A DNA stretch of 50,949 bases from Candidatus Neomicrothrix sp. UBA881. GTDB lineage: Bacteria > Actinomycetota > Acidimicrobiia > Acidimicrobiales > MedAcidi-G1. Position 1 is the stretch's first letter; each line of letters begins with the position of its first letter. The notes beneath the pieces are model-generated. The model made no database searches. It was not told the origin of the DNA and saw only the letters and a program-made list of their open reading frames with translations. Made by a program: the position numbers and the translations under genes. This document shows positions 43,839 to 50,949 of this stretch, in pieces. The DNA lies in NCBI GenBank assembly GCA_002294285.1, contig DBFL01000028.1, positions 1 to 50,949 of the forward strand, written 5' to 3'.

Positions 43839-44939
43839 TTAAGCAAATTTATAGGTTTTTATGCCCTGTTTTTCTTCAGGTAAAGCTTCACCAAGAATTC
43901 TTAGATGCTCAAGATGGGCGTAAGTTTCACTAGCTGCCATGTCACCCCATGATCTTTCTTTAAATAAGTGTTTCATATAATCTTCAACTGAAGCTTCACC
44001 TATTGAGTCCCCTGTTTCTCTGATTAATTGAAGACGATCTACATGATGTTCAATGATGTCATCTGCTCGTTCCACAAGATTATTGAAGGGGTGTCCATGG
44101 GCTGGTAAAACAAGCGAAACTTTTGAAAATTCTTTTGTTCTTTCTAATGAATTGAAAAACACCGCTAAAGGGTCTTCCATGTTGCCCATTCCACCAATAT
44201 GTGGAGTGATTGTTGGTAGTACGTGATCTCCAGATAAGAAAAAGCCATCTACTGGATCGTATAAACATAAATGATCGTGAGTGTGTCCAGGAAGGTGTAG
44301 GGCTAGCCATGTTCTTCCGCCAATTTCTAACTCTTCAGAATCTTCTACGGTTATAGATGGCTTAGGAACTTGAAACGATTTTGAATCAGCTCCTGTGTTG
44401 GCTCCACTCCACTTTCTGAGTTCTTCAACTGAAGGTGGTTCTCTTTTAGTGCCCCAAGGGGTGGGGCGGCTGAGCATTTCTCTTAGTTTTTCAATGTCTT
44501 CATCATCTGCTAGATCCAAAGCAGCTGCATCAGGATCTTCCATAATGTCATCAGTGCCAAAAACCGATGAAAAAGAAGAATGAGTAAGAACTTCGACATC
44601 GTAGTCATCACGAAGTCTATGGACTCCGCCATAATGGTCAACATGACTATGGGTGACTATTGCTGTATGGATATGTTTAAAGCCAGTCCCAAGATCATTA
44701 AGTCGTTTCTCAAGAGAATTCCATGAATCTTTTCCCGGCAAACCTGGGTCCACTAGGGAAAAGCCGTTCTTATCTTCAAGAGCGTAACAATTTACATGTC
44801 CTAACCCAGGCATCGAAACGGGAAGCTGCAGTCGATAAATTCCCTTCGCAATTTCAACAACTTCTGTAGAAGCCGGTTCTTGTTCTTGCCTTATTGGGCG
44901 CGGAGACAAACCTGATTTTTCTGAATTAACTTTGTTCAT
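43839..44939 (-). CDS. Metallo-beta-lactamase-fold hydrolase
   Basis: 366 residues. The metal motif HSHVDHYGGVHRL (HxHxDH), a further His in HLPGHTHDHLCLY, and the Asp in FFLSGDHVLP give a two-metal site. The C-terminal extension of about 90 residues (helical, VERADDIIEHHVDRLQLI) resembles the winged-helix-like tail of the LACTB2/glyoxalase-II-like branch. Thioester, lactone or RNA substrates are all known in this superfamily. Its ATG overlaps the orn stop by 4 nt, so a nucleic-acid link is possible but unproven. Confidence 0.87.
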   Translation of the reverse strand: MNKVNSEKSGLSPRPIRQEQEPASTEVVEIAKGIYRLQLPVSMPGLGHVNCYALEDKNGFSLVDPGLPGKDSWNSLEKRLNDLGTGFKHIHTAIVTHSHVDHYGGVHRLRDDYDVEVLTHSSFSSVFGTDDIMEDPDAAALDLADDEDIEKLREMLSRPTPWGTKREPPSVEELRKWSGANTGADSKSFQVPKPSITVEDSEELEIGGRTWLALHLPGHTHDHLCLYDPVDGFFLSGDHVLPTITPHIGGMGNMEDPLAVFFNSLERTKEFSKVSLVLPAHGHPFNNLVERADDIIEHHVDRLQLIRETGDSIGEASVEDYMKHLFKERSWGDMAASETYAHLEHLRILGEALPEEKQGIKTYKFA

Positions 44940-45472
44940 TTGCTTATAAAAAGGTTTTTCCGATAATAAATTAGTTCTTCAACTGATTCACGAATATCGT
45001 CTAGAGCTCGATGGCCACCAGTTTTTTTCGGTGCAGAATTAATCACTTCCGGATTCCATCTTTTTGCAAGCTCTTTAATTGTTGATACATCTATAGATCT
45101 GTAATGGAAAAAAGATGCTAACTCTGGTAATCCTTCTGATAAAAATCTTCTATCAGTACCAATTGAATTACCACATAAAGGAACACTTCCAGGCTTTTCA
45201 ATGTGTTGTTTTAAAAACTCTAAAGTTTCTTCACCAGCCATAGAGAGGGTGATCGTAGATTTATAAATCTCATCTAACAAACCACTGGAAGTATGCATTT
45301 GTTCCACATGTTTGCTCATGTTTTTTAACTTTTCAGATGATTGATGGATAACTAGATTAGGTCCAGTAGCAATTTCCTCAAGATCGTCATTAGTAATTAA
45401 GCTAGCGATCTCAACGATCACATCTTCTTTTGGGTCTAACCCCGTCATTTCTAAATCCATCCAAACCAACAC
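44936..45472 (-). CDS. orn: Oligoribonuclease
   Basis: 178 residues, GTG start. DEDDh exonuclease residues are in VWMDLEMTGLDP, CGNSIGTDRRFL and the C-terminal GGHRALDDIRESV. It degrades 2-5 nt RNA and pGpG left by other nucleases and is essential in many actinobacteria and proteobacteria. It forms a two-gene unit with the overlapping metallo-hydrolase and is divergent from dut. Confidence 0.95.
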   Translation of the reverse strand: MLVWMDLEMTGLDPKEDVIVEIASLITNDDLEEIATGPNLVIHQSSEKLKNMSKHVEQMHTSSGLLDEIYKSTITLSMAGEETLEFLKQHIEKPGSVPLCGNSIGTDRRFLSEGLPELASFFHYRSIDVSTIKELAKRWNPEVINSAPKKTGGHRALDDIRESVEELIYYRKNLFISK

Positions 45473-45535
45473 AGTTTGATCATACGGGGTTGATGTGTCT
45501 GTTATTCACTAAGAAGTGCAAGTAAGGTCATATTT

Positions 45536-45973
45536 ATGTTGAATATTCCAATTATTAGATTAATAGAAGATGCAATTATCCCTGTTTATGCAAAATCTGG
45601 TGATGCTGGTGCGGATTTAGTTGCAGCGGAGTCAGTTGTTTTAGAACCAGGTGGCGGCAGGGCTCTTATATCAACAGGGGTTGCAATAGCGATTCCTGAG
45701 GGATTTGCAGGATTTGTGCAACCGAGAAGTGGATTAGCATTAAAACATGGCGTTACATGTTTGAATACACCCGGTCTTATCGATTCTGGTTACCGAGGAG
45801 AATTAAAAGTAATACTGGTCAATACTGACCCAAAAGAAGCTTTTCAAGTAAATAAAGGTGAAAGAATAGCCCAGCTAGTAATTCAAAAAGTTGAAGAATG
45901 CGATTTCCAAGAGGTTGACGAGTTACCTGATTCAGAAAGAGGGGAAACTGGATTCGGTTCTTCAGGAAGGTAA
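45536..45973 (+). CDS. dut: dUTP diphosphatase
   Basis: 145 residues, ATG 45536. The five trimeric dUTPase motifs are visible: GDAGADLVA, PRSGLALKHG, GLIDSGYRGELKV, RIAQLVIQKV and RGETGFGSSGR (the C-terminal P-loop-like arm). It hydrolyses dUTP to dUMP and keeps uracil out of DNA. A Dcd probably able to do the same is encoded at 8757. A methyltransferase gene follows after 5 nt. Confidence 0.96.
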   Translation: MLNIPIIRLIEDAIIPVYAKSGDAGADLVAAESVVLEPGGGRALISTGVAIAIPEGFAGFVQPRSGLALKHGVTCLNTPGLIDSGYRGELKVILVNTDPKEAFQVNKGERIAQLVIQKVEECDFQEVDELPDSERGETGFGSSGR

Positions 45974-45978
45974 AAGTT

Positions 45979-46632
45979 TTGAAAATAACATATCTTCCGA
46001 CAGTCCATCCGCAACAGAAATCGGATCGAGCGTCTGGCTCTGATTCTCGAATGAGAAATATAACTAGACAGGCAGCGCATGAAGGCATTTGGAACCTTTC
46101 TTTGGCGAAAGAAGTTAAAGATTTATTTGATGAGAAAGCTTCTGAATGGTCAGCTACTCGAAATATTCCATCAAGAGGAGTTCCGGTTCAAGATGCTTTA
46201 GAGAGAGGTCAGGTTAAAGGGAAAAGAGTCGTCGATTTAGGTGCCGGTACAGGTTTAGCAACTCAAATTTTACGAAACAAGTTTGAAAATGTTATCGCAG
46301 TAGACATTTCGCAAGAGATGATTGTTAATTCAGTGGCATCAAGAACTTCTCAAATTTGTGCAGATGGTTTTAGTCTCCCATTTCCAAATAACTCTATTGA
46401 TGTTTTTTTAGCTATGAATATGATTCTTTTTCCAAATGAGATTGAAAGGTGCCTAAGAAACGAAGGATTTTTAATATGGATAAGCAGCAGGGGTTCCGAT
46501 ACTCCTATTTATCTCCCTCCGGAAGAAGTCATAGATTTGATGTCAAGTAACAGTGATGCTGAGTGGTCAGGAATTTCAGCACATGCTATAGAAGCAACCT
46601 GGTTAGTAGCGAAACGATCAGCTACCAATTAG
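45979..46632 (+). CDS. Class I SAM-dependent methyltransferase
   Basis: 217 residues from TTG 45979, with GGAAGG at 45966-45970. Motif I VVDLGAGTGLATQIL and the acidic end of strand 2 (VIAVDISQEM) bind SAM; CADGFSLPFPNNSIDVFLA is the post-II/III region of Methyltransf_11-type enzymes. The first 40 residues have no known match. Substrate unknown. It probably shares a transcript with dut and converges with a small gene, overlapping by 11 nt. Confidence 0.85.
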   Translation: MKITYLPTVHPQQKSDRASGSDSRMRNITRQAAHEGIWNLSLAKEVKDLFDEKASEWSATRNIPSRGVPVQDALERGQVKGKRVVDLGAGTGLATQILRNKFENVIAVDISQEMIVNSVASRTSQICADGFSLPFPNNSIDVFLAMNMILFPNEIERCLRNEGFLIWISSRGSDTPIYLPPEEVIDLMSSNSDAEWSGISAHAIEATWLVAKRSATN

Positions 46633-46894
46633 CACCAATTGAAACAGAGTCGTTATCCGCTCTTATTTCAGCAGAGATTCTGTTTTCAAATGTTTGAAAT
46701 TCTATTTCTATCCAGGAGCCGGATACAGAAAGCTCATTAAGTTTTTGTTGCATCGAAATCGCTAGTTCGCTTACTACGGCCGGATCAATTTTGTGGATTC
46801 TTAGAATGGACGCTAAAGCAACTCTAGAAATTTCTGCACTATCACACTTTGGAGAAAATTTGATACTAGTGGACTTAGTCTTGTCATCACTCAT
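46622..46894 (-). CDS. Small protein, possibly a reduced HATPase/anti-sigma-factor-like domain
   Basis: 90 residues, ATG 46894. I do not recognise it with confidence. Its pattern (an N-terminal charged strand, a long helix AVVSELAISMQQKLNE, then beta strands WIEIEFQT and RISAEIRAD) recalls the first part of SpoIIAB-like ATPases, with Glu in VSELAISMQQ where the kinase Glu-Asn would be. The ATP-lid motifs are absent, so it could not work as a normal anti-sigma kinase. It stands alone between two plus-strand genes. Confidence 0.55.
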   Translation of the reverse strand: MSDDKTKSTSIKFSPKCDSAEISRVALASILRIHKIDPAVVSELAISMQQKLNELSVSGSWIEIEFQTFENRISAEIRADNDSVSIGANW

Positions 46895-46988
46895 CTGACA
46901 AGTGTGTCATCAAATCGGATACTTTTATTCGCTGGGAAAAAATTTTTCTACAAATTGAAAATTTGAATTTTTGAAGACAGCATGTGAA

Positions 46989-47513
46989 ATGGCAGTAATA
47001 GTCGATAAAGCAATTTGGCCTTATAAAGGGAAACTATGGGCTCATCTTGCAAGTGATAAAAATTTGGATGAGTTACATAGTTTTGCTGAATTGCTGGGTC
47101 TTCGTCTTATGTCATTTCAGGGTGACCACTATGACATTCCAGAAGAAGTCAGAGACAAGGCAATCGAATTGGGAGCAGAAGAAATAGATGGACGTGATTT
47201 GTTGTCTCGTTTGAAGAAAGCAGAATTACGATTACCTGCATCTGAACGGCCAGGTAAGTGGGAAAAATTCTGCTTTCTTAGACCAACAGGTGACCCGCCT
47301 AATTTGGGAGGCTTTATCTTAAAAAAATCAGTTCCAGAAATAGAAATTTTGGTTAAAGCTGATTGGGGTTTGGCTGAGGTTACGGTATTTAAAAGAGATA
47401 AGGAAGTAGCTTTAGTGATTCAAGATCCAAGCGGTTTGGACGTCAGAAGAAAATTTTTACAAGATGTAGAGTGGCGGTGCATTGATGGCAAACTTTTGGA
47501 AATTTTGATTTAA
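46989..47513 (+). CDS. DUF4031 domain protein
   Basis: 174 residues from ATG 46989 (MAVIVDKAIWPY); a TTG at 46971 would add six residues not typical of the family. The N-terminal half matches DUF4031: KLWAHLASD, LDELHSFAELLGL, FQGDHYDIPEEVRDKA. This domain is widespread in actinobacteria and of unknown function. Residues 95-174 form a second part with no domain I recognise (strands VPEIEILVKADWGL, VTVFKRDKEVALVI). It lies 15 nt before a lipoprotein gene. Confidence 0.85.
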   Translation: MAVIVDKAIWPYKGKLWAHLASDKNLDELHSFAELLGLRLMSFQGDHYDIPEEVRDKAIELGAEEIDGRDLLSRLKKAELRLPASERPGKWEKFCFLRPTGDPPNLGGFILKKSVPEIEILVKADWGLAEVTVFKRDKEVALVIQDPSGLDVRRKFLQDVEWRCIDGKLLEILI

Positions 47514-47528
47514 GAGTCAGGATCATTT

Positions 47529-48047
47529 GTGAGAAAAAAGTACTTCTACTTATTTATTTTACCTCTAATGTTTTGGCCATTCTTTTCATGCGCGAGTAGT
47601 GAAAATATGATCGAAACTACGACTCAGACGACTCAGACGACTCAACCTAAAGTTGAAAAATCTGAGTTTCCAAATGGTTGGATACAAATTGGTACTGACA
47701 CTTTCAGATTAGTTTTTAAATGTTATAAAAATCAGTTAGGAGAACCAGTAGCAATAGGAACTACTACAGATTCCAGTACAGGAGAAAGCGTTGAAGCATT
47801 GATTCAAGTTTTTGAAGGGAAACCGTATGTGGGCGTATTGAAAAACGGTTCAACAATGTTTGAATCTTCATTAAACGAGACTCTCGACATTTCAGTAGAT
47901 GGTTATGAGATCAAATCTGATGTCATAACTTGGCAAAAGGATATAGATCTGCAATCAGCTTATGGTGAAAGTGTCGGGTTTGGATCTCTGTTTGTGCAAT
48001 GTGAAAAGTTTGAGGCGGATCTTCTTGAAGAGAAGATGAATAATTAA
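47529..48047 (+). CDS. Secreted lipoprotein of unknown function
   Basis: 172 residues, GTG start. A signal peptide with lipobox FFSC places Cys21 as the lipid site. A short Thr/Gln-rich linker follows (ETTTQTTQTTQ), encoded by the 9-nt tandem repeat ACTCAGACG. The folded part (about 45-165) is beta-rich with two Cys (FKCYKN and FVQCEKF) that could form a disulfide, similar in outline to small mycobacterial lipoproteins such as LpqH. Function unknown. Its stop shares TTAA with the convergent gene. Confidence 0.8.
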   Translation: MRKKYFYLFILPLMFWPFFSCASSENMIETTTQTTQTTQPKVEKSEFPNGWIQIGTDTFRLVFKCYKNQLGEPVAIGTTTDSSTGESVEALIQVFEGKPYVGVLKNGSTMFESSLNETLDISVDGYEIKSDVITWQKDIDLQSAYGESVGFGSLFVQCEKFEADLLEEKMNN

Positions 48048-48709
48048 CAGATTTCAGTCATTTCAACCCAAGGAAGCCGACCTGACCAAAGTTTTGTAAT
48101 TACTCGTCCATTACTTTTGAAAACAACGCGAAAATCTTTATCTGATGAGTCGCTAGGAACATAAATAAGAAGCTTTTCTGAAGAATTGGGAAGCACCCTT
48201 GTTTCTATTTTTTCTCCAAATAGTTCATTAATTAATAATTCTGTGTCTCCAATACCAGCTCCTGATCGTGTTCTGATTAACTCATTTTCTACATCTACGC
48301 GTTCTACGGTATTTTCTATTATCCAAAAAGTAATTCCGTCAGGCCCTTTATCTGGTATCGCTAAAAAGCATTCGCCTCTTGGTGTAACAGGAGAAAATCT
48401 TGTTCCAGCTGCTTTTTGAGCAGCATTTACTGTCATACCGAATGTGACAGTGTCAAGTCCGACAGTACTGATAGATGAAAAGTTATCAAGAGTTACAGCG
48501 CCTTCAATTTTGATTTCTGGAAGAGTCCCAACAGGTGTTTTAGGAGACAAGACAGTTGTGGTTGTAGTTGTTGTTGTCGTGCTGGTCGTGGTTGTTGTTA
48601 TTGGTGCTTGAAAAGTCTGAAAGTCGTTGTTGTCTGTATCAATTGCACCCAGCCAGATAATTGCAGCCACTAAAGCAGTTCCCAAGATACTAAATAAAAT
48701 AAAACGCAT
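48044..48709 (-). CDS. Membrane-anchored protein with poly-threonine linker
   Basis: 221 residues. One N-terminal helix (ILFSILGTALVAAIIWLG) anchors it outside the membrane. A run of 17 residues, almost all Thr (about 38-52), follows as a linker. The outer domain includes LDTVTFGMTVNAAQKAAG, resembling the repeat opening of SmpA/BamE-type folds, plus two Cys (GECFLAI and the C-terminal EIC). It probably acts at the cell surface; function unknown. The neighbouring lipoprotein shares the Thr-rich linker style. Confidence 0.75.
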   Translation of the reverse strand: MRFILFSILGTALVAAIIWLGAIDTDNNDFQTFQAPITTTTTSTTTTTTTTTVLSPKTPVGTLPEIKIEGAVTLDNFSSISTVGLDTVTFGMTVNAAQKAAGTRFSPVTPRGECFLAIPDKGPDGITFWIIENTVERVDVENELIRTRSGAGIGDTELLINELFGEKIETRVLPNSSEKLLIYVPSDSSDKDFRVVFKSNGRVITKLWSGRLPWVEMTEIC

Positions 48710-48826
48710 ATTATGAGGTTAGAAGAAATCTTTTAATTTGTGATTTCAACCATCTCTTTAGGTCTTTCTTCAGATTCAGTCTTATTTCAACTTGAATGGA
48801 ATGATAAACCGGCTAGTCTACATTTT

Positions 48827-48899
48827 GGGTCGCTAGCTCATCGGGTAGAGCAGGGGACTTTTAATCCCAAGGTGCCGGGTTCGAGCCCCGGGCGGCCTA
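48827..48899 (+). tRNA. tRNA-Lys(TTT)
   Basis: Cloverleaf on the plus strand: acceptor GGGTCGC/GCGGCCT (with G-U at pairs 1 and 4), D arm GCTC/GAGC, anticodon arm GGGGA-CTTTTAA-TCCCA with anticodon TTT, T arm CCGGG/CCCGG with loop TTCGAGC, discriminator A, CCA not encoded. The first anticodon-stem pair is a G-A mismatch, a small irregularity. Confidence 0.95.
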
Positions 48900-48955
48900 C
48901 TTAAAAAAGGGCAGTTTATGAATCTGCAGTTTAACTTAGAGACAAGACCCATCGT

Positions 48956-49960
48956 TTGCACGTGAAGTATTTAACTGATTGGGTAAGAAAAAACACTCGT
49001 GGACTTTTATTAATCGTTACTGTTGGAATTGTTGCTGAGTTAATTAGCAATTTTAACAGCCGGCTATCGTCTCCTGTGGTTGCGCTAGTTATTGGGTTTT
49101 GTCTCGTCAATTTTGGACTTGTAAAAGAATGGGCAAAGCCATCTTTGGATTTAGCTGCCGGTCGCGTATTAAAAATAGGGATTTGCTTGCTTGGTTTCAG
49201 GCTTGCATTTTCTGAGATTACTGAAATTGGTAGTCCAATAGGAATTATCGTTGTAATTGCAGTTGTAATAATCGTATTTTTTGGTATTCAAAAAATTAGC
49301 GCTGCCTTTTCTGTAAATAAGTCTTTATCTCTCTTAGTTGCTTCAGGATTCTCAATTTGTGGGGTCTCAGCAATTGCTGCCATGAAACCTCTAAGTGGAG
49401 CTGATGAAGAAGAAACCGGTTATGCAGTTGGGCTAGTAACACTATTTGGTTCTATTGCTGTTTTTGTTTTCCCAATAGTTCAAGAAATTTTTCAACTTGA
49501 TGAGAATCTATTTGGTTGGTGGATTGGGTTATCTGTTCATGACACTGGTCAAGTAGTTGCTGCTGCATCTGCTGTAAGTGAAAATACTTTAGATTCTGCA
49601 GTTTTAGTAAAAATGTGCCGGATTTTAATGCTTGCACCGCTACTGATGTTTGTGTCAATAACACAACAGAACAGAGAAAAAATTAAGACAAAATGGAGCT
49701 TACCTATTCCTTTTTTTATTGTCGGATTTATTGCAGCAGCAACGATTAGATCAACGTCGCTTTTCTCTGATGAGTTAATTCAAAATATAGGGCAAGTAAG
49801 AAATTTTCTGATAACAATCGCGATGTTTGGTCTAGGCTCAGGTGTTCGTATTAGAGGTTTAAAGAAACTTGGTCGTCAACCTATGGCTCTCGGGTTTGTC
49901 TCCTGGATAGCAGTTTTAGTCGTTACTGGTGCGGGTGTATTGATTCAAAATCAAATCTGA
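48956..49960 (+). CDS. YeiH/UPF0324 family membrane protein (putative sulfate exporter)
   Basis: 334 residues with about ten helices. TTG 48956 and GTG 48962 are both possible starts; no ribosome site decides. Family motifs: LKIGICLLGFRLAF, SGFSICGVSAIAAM, ADEEETGYAV, GLSVHDTGQVVAAA and MFGLGSGVRIRGLKKLG. Members are listed as putative sulfate exporters, on limited evidence. It is 56 nt after tRNA-Lys and converges with the aldehyde dehydrogenase gene. Confidence 0.88.
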   Translation: MHVKYLTDWVRKNTRGLLLIVTVGIVAELISNFNSRLSSPVVALVIGFCLVNFGLVKEWAKPSLDLAAGRVLKIGICLLGFRLAFSEITEIGSPIGIIVVIAVVIIVFFGIQKISAAFSVNKSLSLLVASGFSICGVSAIAAMKPLSGADEEETGYAVGLVTLFGSIAVFVFPIVQEIFQLDENLFGWWIGLSVHDTGQVVAAASAVSENTLDSAVLVKMCRILMLAPLLMFVSITQQNREKIKTKWSLPIPFFIVGFIAAATIRSTSLFSDELIQNIGQVRNFLITIAMFGLGSGVRIRGLKKLGRQPMALGFVSWIAVLVVTGAGVLIQNQI

Positions 49961-49967
49961 TAGCTAT

Positions 49968-50949
49968 TTAAAGAGGAAGATTAATCTGTTTAGCTTCCAC
50001 GAATTCATACATTCCGAAACGCCCTAATTCTCTACCATTACCGGATTTTTTGTATCCACCAAATGGTGCATCAGTATTCAAAAAAGAACCATTCATATCA
50101 ACTTCGCCAGTGCGAAGTTTTTTAGCCACGTTTAGAGCTCTTTCATTGTCGGAACTCCAAACGCCCCCTGACAATCCGTAGTCAGAGTCATTTGCTATTC
50201 TGACCGCGTCATCTTCATCTTCATAACCGATAATTGAAAGTACAGGGCCGAAAATTTCCTCTTGGGCTATTGTCATAGAGTTATCGACATCAGCAAAAAC
50301 TGTGGGTTTTGTAAAATAACCAGTTTCTAGCCCGTCAGGCTTACCAACACCACCAGTTACTAATGTTGCACCTTCGTCTATACCTGTTTGAATATAGTTT
50401 TGGACTCTCTCCCACTGGGCTTGAGAAACCAGAGGCCCTAATTTGCTAGTTTCATCGTCTGCAGGTCCAACAGTAAATCCTGCAGCTGCCTGAGCAGCCA
50501 GATCAGCTGCCTCTTCCATTTTGTTCGTAGGAACAAGTAGACGTGTTAATGCACTACAAGTTTGACCTGAGTTAAGAAAACAAGCTCCGACAGCAGATGG
50601 GATCGCTGCAGAAAAATCTGCGTCATCAAGAATAATGTTTGCGGATTTGCCGCCTAGTTCTTGATGTACACGAGTTACGTTGGCGGCTGCTACTTCAGCT
50701 ACACGGGTGCCAGCACGTGTTGAACCGGTGAAAGACACCATGTCAACATCTGGATGAGCTGCAATAGCTTCTCCTACTACAGGGCCAACTCCTGAAACAA
50801 GATTGAAGACACCTTTTGGAAAGTTCAATTCGTCGATTATCTCCGCGAGAAGAAATGCGTTTAAAGGAGCTACTTCACTCGGTTTTAGTACAACTGTGCA
50901 ACCTACAGCCATGGCTGGAGCGACTTTTGCCATGATTTGATGTAGCGGA
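49968..50949 (-). CDS. Aldehyde dehydrogenase (5' part beyond window edge)
   Basis: The frame stays open to the window end, and the visible codons before Met read PLHQI, which continues the family sequence ([19 protein letters not shown]), so the Met at 50933 is internal. Visible motifs: [24 protein letters not shown] (NAD), catalytic Glu in [11 protein letters not shown], catalytic Cys in NSGQTCSAL, and [10 protein letters not shown]. The C-terminal [16 protein letters not shown] is complete. It oxidises an aldehyde to the acid with NAD(P). About 160 N-terminal residues are missing. Confidence 0.95.
   Translation of the reverse strand, partial: PLHQIMAKVAPAMAVGCTVVLKPSEVAPLNAFLLAEIIDELNFPKGVFNLVSGVGPVVGEAIAAHPDVDMVSFTGSTRAGTRVAEVAAANVTRVHQELGGKSANIILDDADFSAAIPSAVGACFLNSGQTCSALTRLLVPTNKMEEAADLAAQAAAGFTVGPADDETSKLGPLVSQAQWERVQNYIQTGIDEGATLVTGGVGKPDGLETGYFTKPTVFADVDNSMTIAQEEIFGPVLSIIGYEDEDDAVRIANDSDYGLSGGVWSSDNERALNVAKKLRTGEVDMNGSFLNTDAPFGGYKKSGNGRELGRFGMYEFVEAKQINLPL

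Noticed and set aside
47611..47645. CRISPR-like or mobile-element repeat in the ACTCAGACG tandem
   Set aside because: Only a few 9-nt copies occur in frame and encode the Thr/Gln linker of a lipoprotein; no spacers or cas genes.

Overview
The window is about 51 kb of AT-rich bacterial chromosome (I judge roughly 37-40% GC by eye) with short intergenic gaps, many 1-11 nt gene overlaps and frequent GTG/TTG starts. The gene content is actinobacterial: a WhiB regulator with an AT-hook, a dnaK-grpE-dnaJ-hspR heat-shock operon, a mycobacterial-type Dcd, an EtfD-like Fe-S oxidoreductase, an MptpB-like phosphatase and a DUF4031 protein. AT-richness plus compactness suggest a streamlined, probably marine, Acidimicrobiia-like lineage. 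That placement is inference. I see no IS element, prophage, CRISPR array, rRNA or replication origin.

Layout. 1-858: 3' part of an MscS channel. 7956-862 (minus): a probable operon of a proline-racemase-family enzyme, an ornithine-cyclodeaminase-family reductase and two fused transporter proteins (MFS+LivF, and LivH+LivM+LivG), with no substrate-binding protein. 8148-12452: HD-domain protein, dcd, EtfD-like protein, gpmA. 12650-16423: heat-shock operon. 16424-16676: four inverted repeats in a row. 16677-22190: purA, purB, pyrE, ACT-malic enzyme, HAD hydrolase. 22191-27495: phosphatase, then thiolase, SDR and two acyl-CoA dehydrogenases; the EtfD-like protein is the expected exit for electrons from such dehydrogenases. 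27545-27848: tRNA-Phe, tRNA-Asp and tRNA-Glu. 28948-38062: aerobic terminal oxidase region (ctaB, a degenerate I/III/IV-like trio, then ctaC-ctaD-ctaE-subunit IV-ctaG). 38108-42987: serS, crcB pair, pdxH, and a CcdA/TlpA-type redox pair with a PghP-like protein. 43102-43740: WhiB7-like regulator with an upstream small ORF and intrinsic terminator. 43839-48709: metallo-beta-lactamase-fold hydrolase, orn, dut, methyltransferase and small or envelope proteins. 48827-50949: tRNA-Lys, a YeiH-family protein and a truncated aldehyde dehydrogenase.

The two most interesting parts. (1) Ahead of the functional caa3-type oxidase genes sits a complete subunit-I-like protein in which the low-spin haem ligands, the haem a3 ligand, two of the three CuB histidines, the K-channel lysine and the D-channel aspartate are all replaced. 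It overlaps a similarly divergent subunit-III-like gene and is followed by a CtaF-like protein with a His-rich tail. This looks like a non-catalytic 'shadow oxidase' module co-transcribed with the real enzyme. (2) The WhiB7-like gene is preceded on its own strand by a small ORF and a strong intrinsic terminator. This is the layout of the ribosome-dependent attenuator known for whiB7/wblC in other actinobacteria, here in an AT-rich genome.
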